A stretch of 64,000 nt of DNA from Nitrospirota bacterium (GCA_016215155.1 JACRLQ010000091.1:1-64000); one strand, 5' to 3'; positions 1 to 7,806 are shown, counted from the stretch's first letter. Made by a program: numbers and translations. Notes: a model not told the origin generated them from the sequence alone.

Positions 1-1611
1 CCCGAGACCCATATACACATACCCGAGCTGGGCCATGTACTCAGGATTTGCCGGCTCAAGCCTGAGGGCGCTCTCGAAGGCCTTTTCGGCCACCCTGAAC
101 TTTTTGATCCTGAGCGCCACCAGCCCGGAATAATAATGGTATTCCGCGATTGTGCCGTTATAATAGACGGCCTTTCCGAAAGACAGTTCAGCCTCATGAT
201 AATTCTTGCCGCCGAACTGCTTCACCCCCTCTTCAAATGCCGCCCTTGCCTTATCGCATGTATCTGACAATTTTGCCGGCCGTACCGTCAAGAGCCGGTC
301 ATATTCCTTTCTTTTTTGCGGGTCCGACAGAGTCCTGTATGCCGTATAAACATACGAAAATATATCGCTCAATTTCTGTTTGAAGGCCCCTTTCGAAAGG
401 TTCAGGTGCATGTCCGGATGATATTTCTTTGCGGCCTTGTAATAGGCGGCCTTTATCTCCCCGTAAGCAACTGCGGGGGACACCCCAAGAATCCCGTAAT
501 ACCCGATAGACTCATACCGCCTGTGTATATCTTCGATCATCTCCTCAATGCCGGGGTCCCGAATTATTTCCTTGTCCCGGACCATTTTTTCCTTGATCAT
601 CTCCTCCAATATGGCATCAGGGACCTCGTCTTCTGTTTTTTCTTCATCCCTGAGTTCGATCATGCGCGTGTTAAACAATGCGTATATGGTCTTTAAGGCC
701 TCAAAAATATCAAGGCCGGTAATCGAGATGATATTTTGTATCGAGGTCCTGCCGTCGATGCGGGAGACCATCTTCCGTCCGGCGTCATCCAGTCTGAGGT
801 CCTGGAAAAGATCGAGTGGGTCTGAAGAAAAAGAGGGTATCTGCTCCAGAGAGGCCAGTTCCCCGGTAATGCTGTCAGGGTCTGTAATGCCTTTTATCCC
901 GCAGTAGATAAGATTTGCGGCTGAAAGCTTCAATTTTATGACTTCATCGACAGGCAGAGGCCGTTCCTCCCACGAAAAACTGCCTGTCTGAAACAGGAAC
1001 AGACTTTTTATGATCTCCTCGACCTGAGACTGGACGGCCCTCACCAGTCCCTGGGGGTCCAGACAGCCGAGCCGGACAAGGACCATCCCCTGTCTCTGTC
1101 CGGTCTTTATCATTTCCGAAACGGAATGGGCATACTGTTCATGGTTTATGATGCCGTCCCGAAGGAGGATGTCTCCCAGCCTGTCGTCATCCTGATTTGA
1201 AGCGGCAAAGACCATGTCCCCGTTGTCGATATAAATCTTTTTGACAATATTTCCGCTTTCGAACAGCAATACCCCGGTCTTCTGCCCCCGTTGAAGGCCG
1301 GTCAGGATGTCCGCAAACTGAAAATGTTTTGTAAGACCCCTCAGCCTCATAATGTTTTTGACGCCAATCTTCAAAGACGACCTTACGATGATGGACCATA
1401 CGACCTCACCGAACACCCTCATCTCGGGATCGTAAGAAAAAAGCTCCACCATATCGCCCTTCCCTATGGGAAGAATATTTTCAAATGCCGCTGAGACACC
1501 GCCGAACGAGTAATCGGTCAGCTTCCCCTTAAAAGTCCTGCTCTTAAACTTAAGGTCAAGTTCAGCGTTCGTGTGATATCTTCTGAAATTTCTTCTGTCC
1601 TTATAATCCAT
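1..1611 (-). CDS. PilZ-PATAN-DnaJ-TPR multidomain protein (C-terminus beyond window)
   Basis: An open frame runs from an ATG at 1611 to the window edge (537 residues seen) with no stop. Residues about 5-95 look like a PilZ c-di-GMP-binding domain, with an arginine-rich RRNFRRY start and a DYSFGGVS motif. About 100-330 resemble PATAN/DUF4388 regions (a GVLLFESGNIVKKIYID-type strand and a GDILLRDGII motif). About 362-430 is a J-domain with an intact HPD motif (KYHPDMH). From about 445 TPR-like helices begin. Such combinations are known in delta-proteobacteria and Nitrospirota, usually as cytoplasmic signalling proteins. Ligand binding is inferred from the family. Only the C-terminal TPR part is missing here. 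Confidence 0.85.
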   Translation of the reverse strand, partial: MDYKDRRNFRRYHTNAELDLKFKSRTFKGKLTDYSFGGVSAAFENILPIGKGDMVELFSYDPEMRVFGEVVWSIIVRSSLKIGVKNIMRLRGLTKHFQFADILTGLQRGQKTGVLLFESGNIVKKIYIDNGDMVFAASNQDDDRLGDILLRDGIINHEQYAHSVSEMIKTGQRQGMVLVRLGCLDPQGLVRAVQSQVEEIIKSLFLFQTGSFSWEERPLPVDEVIKLKLSAANLIYCGIKGITDPDSITGELASLEQIPSFSSDPLDLFQDLRLDDAGRKMVSRIDGRTSIQNIISITGLDIFEALKTIYALFNTRMIELRDEEKTEDEVPDAILEEMIKEKMVRDKEIIRDPGIEEMIEDIHRRYESIGYYGILGVSPAVAYGEIKAAYYKAAKKYHPDMHLNLSKGAFKQKLSDIFSYVYTAYRTLSDPQKRKEYDRLLTVRPAKLSDTCDKARAAFEEGVKQFGGKNYHEAELSFGKAVYYNGTIAEYHYYSGLVALRIKKFRVAEKAFESALRLEPANPEYMAQLGYVYMGLG

Positions 1612-1631
1612 ATATATATTATATATATCCT

Positions 1632-2273
1632 TTAGTATAATTTAACAGTGCCCGCTGGATTTTGTATACAGGGGAAGTTTGACTTTCTTAAAAAAATTGA
1701 AGGGAAGGCACGTTTCTGACCCAGCTTGGCCATCATGACTATGCTAAGATTGATTCCCATGGCGGTCAGGTTCGGCCCGATACGGTCATGCAGTTCCATT
1801 GCAAGTTTTTTGTTCTGTGATTCCTCCATGTCCGAGAGATGCTTTGCATAGCGCCGCAGGAGCAGCTCCGTCTTTTTTTGCGCGGTTATGTCATATCCCA
1901 GCACAAAAAAACCCTTTACCCTGCCATGCGCGCCGAAATCGGGGACATAATTGATCTTGAGGAAAGTTTCTCCTGATTTTGCAAAACTGAAGGCCCTCTC
2001 GAAAGTAATGTTTTCGCCGGCCAGCGCCCTGTCCATATTAGGAGAAATACCGTTATATGCCTCCTCTCCCAGAATGTCCTTAACAAGCCGTCCGTTAATT
2101 TCATCCTGCGCGAGTCCTAAATATTTTTCATAATTCCTGTTGGCGAAGCGGTACCGCCTTTCGGCGTCCACGTAAGAAATAAGCACCGGAAGGGAATCGG
2201 CCATCAGCCGGAGCCATCTTTCGCTTTTCTTTAAGGCATCTGCGGTTTTTTTCCGGATTTTGTTTTCAGACAT
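1632..2273 (-). pseudogene. Truncated PAS histidine kinase lacking the ATPase domain
   Basis: This 213-residue frame has a PAS domain (about 18-132, ending in the usual YDIT..KK.E linker). A HisKA_3-type dimerisation helix follows, with the phospho-acceptor motif MELHDRIGPNLT (His162). The frame then leaves recognisable sequence after about residue 185 and stops; no HATPase_c domain follows, because the next gene starts 20 bp away. NarL-type kinases normally need about 100 more residues for ATP binding. It is therefore probably a deletion remnant, or a kinase-dead PAS/DHp protein if still made. No ribosome-binding site is visible. Confidence 0.7.
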
Positions 2274-2300
2274 CGGATTTAATTATAGCAGGATTCGGAT

Positions 2301-3245
2301 TTATAGGACTTCCAGCACTATCTTCCCCCGTGCCTTCCCGGTCTCGCTGTAGGCGAGGGCCTCGACTATCCGGTCCAATGGATATACACGGTCGATAATG
2401 ACCCTGATCTTGCCCGCTTCGATATTCCCGCGCATCCATTCCATATCAGCCCTGTTTGGACTCACCATGACGCTCCGGGCCTTCTTGTTCATCAAAAAAC
2501 CGATCCCGTATTGGTACAGTAAAACTGAGGGCAGAGGCAGGGTGTTGACATAGACCCCATGCGGCGCCAGCACACCTTTGCATTCGCTGAAAGACCGCTT
2601 CGATACCGCGTCAAAGACGATATCATAACGCTCATCGCCTTTAGTGAAGTCCTCACTCGTATAATCGATTATCACATCGGCCCCGAGGTCTTTCAAAAGC
2701 GGGGCATTGGGGCCGCTCGCCACCGCCGTCACACGGGCCTCAAATATCTTTGCGATCTGGACCGCGAAAGTCCCGACGCCGCCTGAAGCGCCGTTAATGA
2801 GGACCCTGGAGTTTCGGGAAATCCGTCCGAGATTACGGAGGGACTGGAGCGCGGTAAGTCCGGCCACAGGGATGGTCGAGGCCTCCCCGAAGCTGATATT
2901 GCCGGGTTTCGTAAAAGTATTATCTTCGCTTACGCATACGTATTCAGCAAAAGCGGACAGCCGGCGGATACCGGGAAAGCCGATTACCATGTCACCTTCC
3001 CTGAAGATGCGGACCTCTTTGCCGGTTTTGACTATCTCCCCGGCGCACTCACTCCCAAGGACCTTCGGAAAACGTGACCCGGTTAGAAGCCTGGCCATTC
3101 CCTGACGGACCTTCCAGTCCACCGGATTGACGGATGCGGCATGGACTTTGATGAGCACGTCCCCAGGGTTGGGCGCCGGGGCCGGCATCTGCCTGACCTC
3201 GATAACCTCGTTGCCGCCGTATTTATTGAATACCACCGCCTTCAT
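2301..3245 (-). CDS. Medium-chain dehydrogenase/reductase, quinone oxidoreductase-like
   Basis: A 314-residue protein starting at MKAVVFNKYGG, the usual start for this family; the frame extends 32 codons further upstream but that part has no family resemblance. It has the GroES-like N-terminal half (VHAASVNPVDWKVRQG), and a Rossmann half with the NADPH-binding motif INGASGGVGTFAVQIAK near residue 145. No structural zinc cysteines are seen, fitting the zinc-independent NADPH:quinone reductase group. Substrate unknown. It lies between the broken kinase and the toxin-antitoxin pair with no clear operon partner. Confidence 0.85.
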   Translation of the reverse strand: MKAVVFNKYGGNEVIEVRQMPAPAPNPGDVLIKVHAASVNPVDWKVRQGMARLLTGSRFPKVLGSECAGEIVKTGKEVRIFREGDMVIGFPGIRRLSAFAEYVCVSEDNTFTKPGNISFGEASTIPVAGLTALQSLRNLGRISRNSRVLINGASGGVGTFAVQIAKIFEARVTAVASGPNAPLLKDLGADVIIDYTSEDFTKGDERYDIVFDAVSKRSFSECKGVLAPHGVYVNTLPLPSVLLYQYGIGFLMNKKARSVMVSPNRADMEWMRGNIEAGKIRVIIDRVYPLDRIVEALAYSETGKARGKIVLEVL

Positions 3246-3366
3246 GGCTTTAACTTCACTATGTTCACCAAAAATAAAGTTATAGGCAGGGCACGCCGAC
3301 ACGAAGGGGGACATACAAACCCGTCGCTTTATCTTTATCACTCATGTCGTTTGTAAAAACCGGCCT

Positions 3367-3642
3367 TCACCGATAAACCTCGTCATGAGGCCCTATGTCA
3401 ATCAAGAGGATTTCTTTTTCGGTTATCATTATAGTCATTGTTATTCGGTAGCTATTGGTAATACTTACTGCCTGCATCCCCTTGTATTTACCCCCAAGAT
3501 AGTGATATTTCAGATGAGGCTGAAAGGGGTCTTTTTCCAGATCCAGAAGAATATCTGCGACTTTCCTGTTCAGTTCAGGATGACGTTGCTTGAATTTTTT
3601 CGCCGCTCGTGTAAAGTGTGACGTCCAGACAAGGGTATACAT
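3367..3642 (-). CDS. RelE/YafQ-family mRNA interferase toxin
   Basis: A 91-residue basic protein (TSHFTRAAKKFKQRHPELNRKV at the N-terminus, IDIGPHDEVYR at the C-terminus) with the compact RelE/ParE fold pattern. The terminal H-DEVYR segment is typical of YafQ/RelE ribosome-dependent RNases. It follows the Phd-like antitoxin gene by 2 bp, so the two form an operon in antitoxin-toxin order. The family cleaves mRNA in the ribosomal A site; activity here is inferred. The gene appears intact. Confidence 0.85.
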   Translation of the reverse strand: MYTLVWTSHFTRAAKKFKQRHPELNRKVADILLDLEKDPFQPHLKYHYLGGKYKGMQAVSITNSYRITMTIMITEKEILLIDIGPHDEVYR

Positions 3643-3644
3643 TC

Positions 3645-3908
3645 TCAGTATTCGAGCCCCAATTCCTTGATAAGGTCCTTTGCAGTTCCCCTCTTTACCC
3701 TCCCCGCCTTCACATCTTCCAGCGACGCCCGAATGCGGGCATTGTATGCCTCGTCCTCAGCCTCGATCAGTTCCCGATAACGGTCCTCTGATAAAACTAC
3801 ATACCGGGGCTGGTTGTTCTTGATGACGTGGACCGCCCCCTCCTTCAACGCCTCATCGACCGCGGAAATTCCTTTTCTTTTAATGTCTTGTGCCGCTATG
3901 GCATTCAT
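3645..3908 (-). CDS. Phd/YefM-family antitoxin
   Basis: An 87-residue protein with the Phd/YefM N-terminal DNA-binding half (IAAQDIKRKGISAVDEAL; PRYVVLSEDRYREL) and an acidic C-terminal tail that would wrap the toxin. An AGGAG ribosome-binding site sits 8 nt before the ATG. Upstream lie a well-spaced promoter and a perfect 8-bp inverted repeat over the predicted transcription start, as expected for autoregulation by the toxin-antitoxin complex. The toxin gene follows after 2 bp. Confidence 0.85.
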   Translation of the reverse strand: MNAIAAQDIKRKGISAVDEALKEGAVHVIKNNQPRYVVLSEDRYRELIEAEDEAYNARIRASLEDVKAGRVKRGTAKDLIKELGLEY

Positions 3909-3920
3909 ATTAGCGCTCCT

Positions 3921-3944
3921 TAAAGTACTGAATTAGGTACTTTA
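3921..3944. promoter_or_regulatory. Candidate antitoxin operator (perfect inverted repeat)
   Basis: TAAAGTAC and GTACTTTA form perfect 8-bp arms around an 8-bp spacer, immediately downstream of the -10 box and over the predicted +1 of the antitoxin-toxin operon. Position and symmetry fit a Phd/YefM dimer site. Binding is inferred. Confidence 0.55.
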
Positions 3945-3973
3945 ATAATACTTTATCCGGCACCCTTTTTCAA
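3945..3973 (-). promoter_or_regulatory. Sigma-70 promoter of the Phd/RelE operon
   Basis: On the minus strand TTGAAA (3973-3968) and TATTAT (3950-3945) are separated by 17 bp. Each matches the consensus at five of six positions. It faces the antitoxin gene, whose ATG lies 37 bp further on. Confidence 0.55.
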
Positions 3974-4085
3974 CCCTTTATCCGTATTCAACCGCGAACT
4001 GCTCGACATAGTCTCCATAGCTCATCCCGTCGTCCCTAAGGACGTTACAGTAATTCCAGATTTTTGTACTATTGCAGATGATCCG

Positions 4086-4715
4086 CTAGTCATTCTTTAT
4101 GTAGGGGCTGAGTTCAAACCTGCCCATTCTTTTCACGTTCGGATTTTCTTCATCTTCATCCCATTTCATGGGATTGTATCTGATGTATTCCCGGATTGCA
4201 TGTAATTCCCTATCGTCACGAATGATATGTTCGTAATAATTGCGCTGCCAGAGGGGAAATCCGGGGATGTTGCGCAACAGGTTAATCGCTTTTGCCGACT
4301 GATATTTAAAATACGCCATCACCTGGCCCAATGTATGCCGCCGTAGGGGCGGGGTCTCCCCGCCCTCTTTAGTTTTTATGTTAATGGTTGTATTCGGACC
4401 GGGAGAAACCGACGGAACGGGCGAGGAGACCTCGCCCCTACACGTATTATTCAAAATCACAATCCCATGTATGTGGTTCTGCATAACAATAAATTCGTCT
4501 GTTTCAACGTGTGGAAAATGGGTCGGGATCGAATCCCAACATTTCGTCACCATGTCACCTAATTCATTCGAAAACATGTCGCCATCCGTTATTTCTCCGA
4601 ATAAACATTCCCTCTGCCACGCGCATACCGTCACAAAATACGCCCCTGTCTGGGAATAATCATATTCCTTCAGCCGGATGGACCGGCGGTGATGAATTTC
4701 AGGGTTGTATGTCAT
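4086..4715 (-). CDS. REP-associated tyrosine transposase (RAYT 1)
   Basis: A 209-residue Y1/HUH transposase of the TnpA-REP type. It starts MTYNPEIHHRRSIRLKEYDYS, has the HUH motif in MQNHIHGIVIL, and the catalytic tyrosine region NYYEHIIRDDRE followed by YIRYNPMKWD. RAYTs nick single-stranded palindromic repeats and are thought to spread REP elements. Oddly, two GTAGGGGC-type palindromes (4343-4366 and 4419-4441) lie inside this gene in frame, forming a variable loop between the HUH motif and the C-terminal helix. A paralogue lies at 13720-14415. No clear ribosome-binding site. Confidence 0.85.
   Translation of the reverse strand: MTYNPEIHHRRSIRLKEYDYSQTGAYFVTVCAWQRECLFGEITDGDMFSNELGDMVTKCWDSIPTHFPHVETDEFIVMQNHIHGIVILNNTCRGEVSSPVPSVSPGPNTTINIKTKEGGETPPLRRHTLGQVMAYFKYQSAKAINLLRNIPGFPLWQRNYYEHIIRDDRELHAIREYIRYNPMKWDEDEENPNVKRMGRFELSPYIKND
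4343..4441. repeat. Two in-frame REP-like palindromes inside RAYT 1
   Basis: 4343-4366 has arms GGGCGGGG/CCCCGCCC around TCT. 4419-4441 is GGGCGAGG..CCTCGCCCCTAC. They are in opposite orientation, 52 bp apart, and are read through by the transposase frame as a low-complexity insert. Confidence 0.8.
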
Positions 4716-4734
4716 TTTTTTGATATAATAAACT

Positions 4735-4932
4735 ATGCCTAAGAAATCCTTAAAACAGACCAATCCCTATCTCAAAGACCCCGAACTCTGTATGGCCCTG
4801 CTCTATCAATCGGTCTCTTCCTCAACTGCCGTTGAAGGCGTGCTTACGAAATATCCCAAGCTCGATGAAGTTTTCGAAAAGAAACTCAAAGAGGTCATTT
4901 CGGTTCACGAGCCCGCAACGTCTTACGAATAA
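4735..4932 (+). CDS. Small protein, candidate Fic antitoxin-like
   Basis: A 65-residue protein divergent from RAYT 1, with starts only 20 bp apart. The start MPKKSLKQTNPYLKDPE looks conserved-family-like. It contains SSTAVEGV, which matches the (S/T)xxxE(G/N) inhibitory motif of class I Fic antitoxins such as VbhA, a protein of similar size. A remnant resembling a Fic N-terminus lies convergent at 4895-5145. The function is an inference from these two facts. No Shine-Dalgarno is visible; a TATAAT-like box lies just upstream. Confidence 0.5.
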   Translation: MPKKSLKQTNPYLKDPELCMALLYQSVSSSTAVEGVLTKYPKLDEVFEKKLKEVISVHEPATSYE

Positions 4933-5145
4933 CGCCCGCAAACACTTTTTCCATCGGAGTATAATTTCCATTGTCGAATAAGTCTGTCAGTTCGTCTATA
5001 GCCCGCAACTGTTCTTCCTTCTCCCCCGGTCCATTTCGTCAGGACTTGTTATTCCTAATTTGTTTTTGAGCACCTGGTCATTAGAACCCGGCTCGAATTG
5101 GGAGTCGGGGAGATGGGAGGTGAAATAGCGGGGGGATCTTTTCAT
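4895..5145 (-). pseudogene. Remnant of a Fic-family protein (N-terminal part, frameshifted)
   Basis: From an ATG at 5145 the frame reads through YFTSHLPDSQFEPGSNDQVL and then KNKLGITSPDEMD, which resembles the start of Fic/DOC-family proteins (FEPGS..VLKN.LGI....MD). It meets a stop after 49 residues. Shifting frame at the run of five G near 5024-5028 restores an open frame (LRAIDELTDLFDNGNYTPMEK) down to 4895. The catalytic HxFx(D/E)GN core is absent, so the gene is broken. The family assignment rests on this short N-terminus. Confidence 0.5.
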
Positions 5146-5161
5146 GCCTTTGCCTTATTGC

Positions 5162-5255
5162 GTAGGGGCGATCCGATGGGTCGCCCTGATTTGATAATTT
5201 GATAGCTCATTCGATAATACAGATAAGACAGGGCGAGGCACCGCCTCGCCCCTAC
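5162..5255. repeat. REP-like palindrome pair downstream of hsdS
   Basis: 5162-5187 (GTAGGGGCGA..TCGCCCT) and 5229-5255 (CAGGGCGAGG..CCTCGCCCCTAC) face each other. Together with the fic remnant they fill the gene-poor stretch 4933-5278; no intact gene is seen there. Confidence 0.75.
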
Positions 5256-5278
5256 AATTACACATGAATAATATCCCA

Positions 5279-6799
5279 TTATGATACCAGGCCGCCCAAA
5301 AACGCCTTTTTCAAAATAGACTGGCGGAGGCGTTCGGCGCGGGTGAGATTAGCGTCGACCTGAGTTTCGACTTCACGGACAAGTGAAAGGCGGCGGTCGA
5401 CTTCGGCGGTGATTGTAAGTTGTTCGCGCATAGGGGGAACTGGAATGGTAAAACGTTTCACATCACCCACATTGATATGAGGAACCGTGCTTCCAAGCGC
5501 TTGAGTTCTATATTGAGACCTTACGACTTCAGATTGAAGAGCGTGCATGAGCAACTTACCATTAAATTGGCTTGAAGCTCTTAACAGCATGACCCGTTGG
5601 CCAAGACACGGCATCATACGATCCGGGATTATTATAGCGGTCCCAATTGTTCCCTCACGTGCAAATATGATGTCATCTCTCTGCGGTATGAGTCGTGCAA
5701 TTCTCGCCTGGTAAACCTCTTGACTAACAAATCTCGCCTTCTCAATTGAAAGACCATCTGGTGTCATCCAGTTAGTGTCGATACACGGATGACCTTCCTC
5801 CTGAAAATGAGGCGTACTGTGAGGGCAATCGACAACTTGCTCGCAAATGGCCTCAACCGTCGCCCACACCCACCCCTCCGGCAATTCCGGCAGGTTTGCC
5901 GTATCAGGCGCAACAGGCTCTTTATATTTCATGCCCGGATTCTTTTCTTCCCATTTCTTCTTCCGCACGGCTAGAATGCGTTTTAACAATTCCGCGCCTG
6001 TTTCGTCTTTTGTAGGGGCGAGGTCTCCTCGCCCGGTTCCCGTGTTGTTCGGTGGACAGGGACAGGGCGGGGGAACCCCGCCCCTACAAATATTCTTTTT
6101 GCGCCATTCCTCCGTCAACTTCCCCTCGACAGCGGCCTTGAGGACAGAGGCTTTATAACGTTTAAGGTTTGCCTTGATGCGCTTAAGTCCGTCAACAGCC
6201 TCGTCCAGACGGGAGAATTGTTTTTCGATCTCGGAGACGATGAGTTTTTGTTGGTTGAGGGGTGCGACAGGGATCGGTAAAGTGCGGAGTATTCCCTGAC
6301 TGATATTCGGTTGGGCTCCCCCAATTGCCTGGGCCACTAAGTCTGATCGCACGTTTCGCAAATACCAAAACAAGTATTTTGTATCAATATGTTCTGGCGG
6401 AAAAATCGCGCAGACAGCCTGATTTGTTGTCGTTACATTCCGCAGTATGCCAAGTTTTCCAACAGTAGCTCCGTAAAGCGCAACAAGCAAGGTTCCCGCC
6501 GGTAATAATTTCGCACTCGAATTACTAATAGCGTCTTCGGTTATAAACTCTTCGATTTTAGCGACAAAGCCGTCAGGCAACTCACCAGACTTTACCCATG
6601 GAATGGATCCTGTGAAATACGATTCTTTTTTTCGGCTTGGTGTCCCACCACTTTTAGTGCGACAAACCTCCCCCACCGTCTTCCATTCCCACCCCTCCGG
6701 CAAGTCCTTTTTGTCGTGCGGTTTGTGTAGGGGCAATTCATGAATTGCCCCTACGGGATCATCCAAAACCACCTTTTTATGCCTGCGTTTTTCGTTCAT
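5279..6799 (-). CDS. hsdS: Type I restriction specificity subunit HsdS (orphan copy)
   Basis: About 506 residues from ATG 6799; the frame extends 25 codons further but into a palindrome. It has two target-recognition domains, each starting LPEGWEW/LPEGWVW and ending in conserved helices (LNQQKLIVSEIEKQFSRLDEA; REQLTITAEVDRRLS). HsdS sets the bipartite DNA target of type I enzymes. Palindromes are translated within it: 6727-6754 gives DPVGAIHELPLHK before domain 1, and 6012-6086 gives a Pro/Gly-rich stretch in the central linker before domain 2. No hsdM is adjacent, only an hsdR tail remnant at 7284-7806. It may pair with HsdM at 15835-18240 or be inactive. Confidence 0.85.
   Translation of the reverse strand: MNEKRRHKKVVLDDPVGAIHELPLHKPHDKKDLPEGWEWKTVGEVCRTKSGGTPSRKKESYFTGSIPWVKSGELPDGFVAKIEEFITEDAISNSSAKLLPAGTLLVALYGATVGKLGILRNVTTTNQAVCAIFPPEHIDTKYLFWYLRNVRSDLVAQAIGGAQPNISQGILRTLPIPVAPLNQQKLIVSEIEKQFSRLDEAVDGLKRIKANLKRYKASVLKAAVEGKLTEEWRKKNICRGGVPPPCPCPPNNTGTGRGDLAPTKDETGAELLKRILAVRKKKWEEKNPGMKYKEPVAPDTANLPELPEGWVWATVEAICEQVVDCPHSTPHFQEEGHPCIDTNWMTPDGLSIEKARFVSQEVYQARIARLIPQRDDIIFAREGTIGTAIIIPDRMMPCLGQRVMLLRASSQFNGKLLMHALQSEVVRSQYRTQALGSTVPHINVGDVKRFTIPVPPMREQLTITAEVDRRLSLVREVETQVDANLTRAERLRQSILKKAFLGGLVS
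6012..6086. repeat. In-frame palindrome pair in the HsdS central linker
   Basis: 6012-6034 (GTAGGGGCGAGG..CCTCGCCC) and 6063-6086 (CAGGGCGGGG..CCCCGCCCCTAC), inverted to each other, read as a proline/glycine-rich insert between the two halves of HsdS. Confidence 0.8.
6727..6754. repeat. Perfect 28-bp REP-like palindrome in the HsdS N-terminus
   Basis: GTAGGGGCAATTCA and its exact reverse complement abut at 6740/6741. It is translated as part of hsdS. Confidence 0.85.
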
Positions 6800-6806
6800 G
6801 CCGTGT

Positions 6807-6908
6807 GTAGGGGCGGGGTCCTCCCCGCCCTGGTTCTGTCCTTGGATTTCGCACCCCTGCCTGTTCATGCACACGCCTTCATACGGGGCGAGGAGACCTC
6901 GCCCCTAC
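6807..6908. repeat. REP-like palindrome pair upstream of hsdS
   Basis: 6807-6830 (GTAGGGGCGGGG..CCCCGCCC) and 6885-6908 (GGGGCGAGG..CCTCGCCCCTAC) face each other between hsdS and the next gene. The hsdS frame continues open through them without a plausible start. Confidence 0.75.
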
Positions 6909-6934
6909 AGAAAATTTAAAACCCATTCCGTTCA

Positions 6935-7183
6935 TCATTCTTCTTTTTCATCCATGGGCATGAAAACTATATCTTCTATCTTCAATACAGGTCTGCCAAG
7001 AGCCTGTATGTAATACTCCAAATCGCCTCTAAGTTCGTCCAGAGTTTCGCCCAGAGGGGTTATCGGATTTTCGGAAAAGCCAGTAATTTCCCCTTTTGAG
7101 TTGTAGTAGACTTCATGGATTCGAAAAACTTCTTCGTTTTCAATGACCCGATAATTCCAATATGAAGAAGGTCTTTCAGTCAC
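6935..7183 (-). CDS. Conserved hypothetical 82-residue protein
   Basis: Starts at GTG 7183 with GAGG 7 nt upstream. The sequence (WNYRVIENEEVFRIHEVYYNSKG; PITPLGETLDELRGDLEYY) resembles a widespread small protein family of unknown role, often near toxin-antitoxin or mobile genes. It is acidic, with no signal peptide. It lies between the orphan hsdS and the hsdR remnant; nothing in the sequence defines a function. Confidence 0.7.
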   Translation of the reverse strand: MTERPSSYWNYRVIENEEVFRIHEVYYNSKGEITGFSENPITPLGETLDELRGDLEYYIQALGRPVLKIEDIVFMPMDEKEE

Positions 7184-7283
7184 GTTATTACCTCATTTAT
7201 CATTTCAATAACCTAATATATCTAAAGTATACTTAGCATTTCTTGGTGCACATATCTTGTTTGGACATTATTACTTATCTTTT

Positions 7284-7806
7284 TCACGCCGCCAGCACCC
7301 CATTCAACTCGTCAATAATCCTATTCAACTCCTCCCCAAAAACCTGATGCACCTTCCCTAATCCGCCCTGTTGCGCAAACGGCGCATAATCGAAATCGTC
7401 AGTCCCGATGCTCAGATTGGCGGCAATATGGTCGCGGATCATTTCGAGCCAGCGACGCTGTTCGTCAGTGAATTGTCGGCCCCGAACACCACCCTCACCC
7501 CTGCCCTCTCCCTGAGGGCGAGGGAACGATTGTTGCTGGCCCATCCACGCATTGAAATTAACGTTGACCTTCTCAGGGAACGGCACCAGTTCATTGTCCT
7601 GATGAATGGCAAAGCGGACAAGGGAAACCAAATCTGTGAGAATATGAGGCGCGCTTGCGCATTTAACTTTGGATTTCTCCAGAACGGCATACGCCTCCCA
7701 TAGCCGGTCTATCTTCCACAAGTAAGGCGGCTTTTCTATAAGCTGTGCAAGGGCCTTTATCTCTTCAAAACGCAGCCTTGCCTTGTTTATTTTGAAAAGG
7801 TCATTT
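7284..7806 (-). pseudogene. C-terminal remnant of a second HsdR
   Basis: The readable frame from about 7806 to the stop at 7284 matches the C-terminus of EcoKI/EcoEI-type HsdR (INKARLRFEEIKALAQLI; LVRFAIHQDNELVPF; RRWLEMIRDHIAANLSI; FAQQGGLGKVHQVFGEEL). There is a stop immediately upstream and no helicase or nuclease domain. A G/C palindrome (7492-7524) is inserted in frame as a PQGEGRGEGGVRG stretch. This is of a different HsdR type from the intact gene at 10311-13364, so it is the trace of an older system, likely the partner of the orphan hsdS at 5279-6799. Confidence 0.8.
7492..7524. repeat. CCCTCACCC/CCCTCTCCC-type repeat
   Basis: A CCCTCACCCCTGCCCTCTCC unit followed by a GGGCGAGGG arm, inserted in the hsdR remnant. 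A longer relative lies at 22078-22166. Confidence 0.6.

Noticed and set aside
6800-6874. N-terminal extension of the orphan HsdS through a further palindrome (25 residues).
   Set aside because: The sequence is repeat-derived with no ribosome-binding site; ATG 6799 is a reasonable start. It cannot be fully excluded, as the frame is open.
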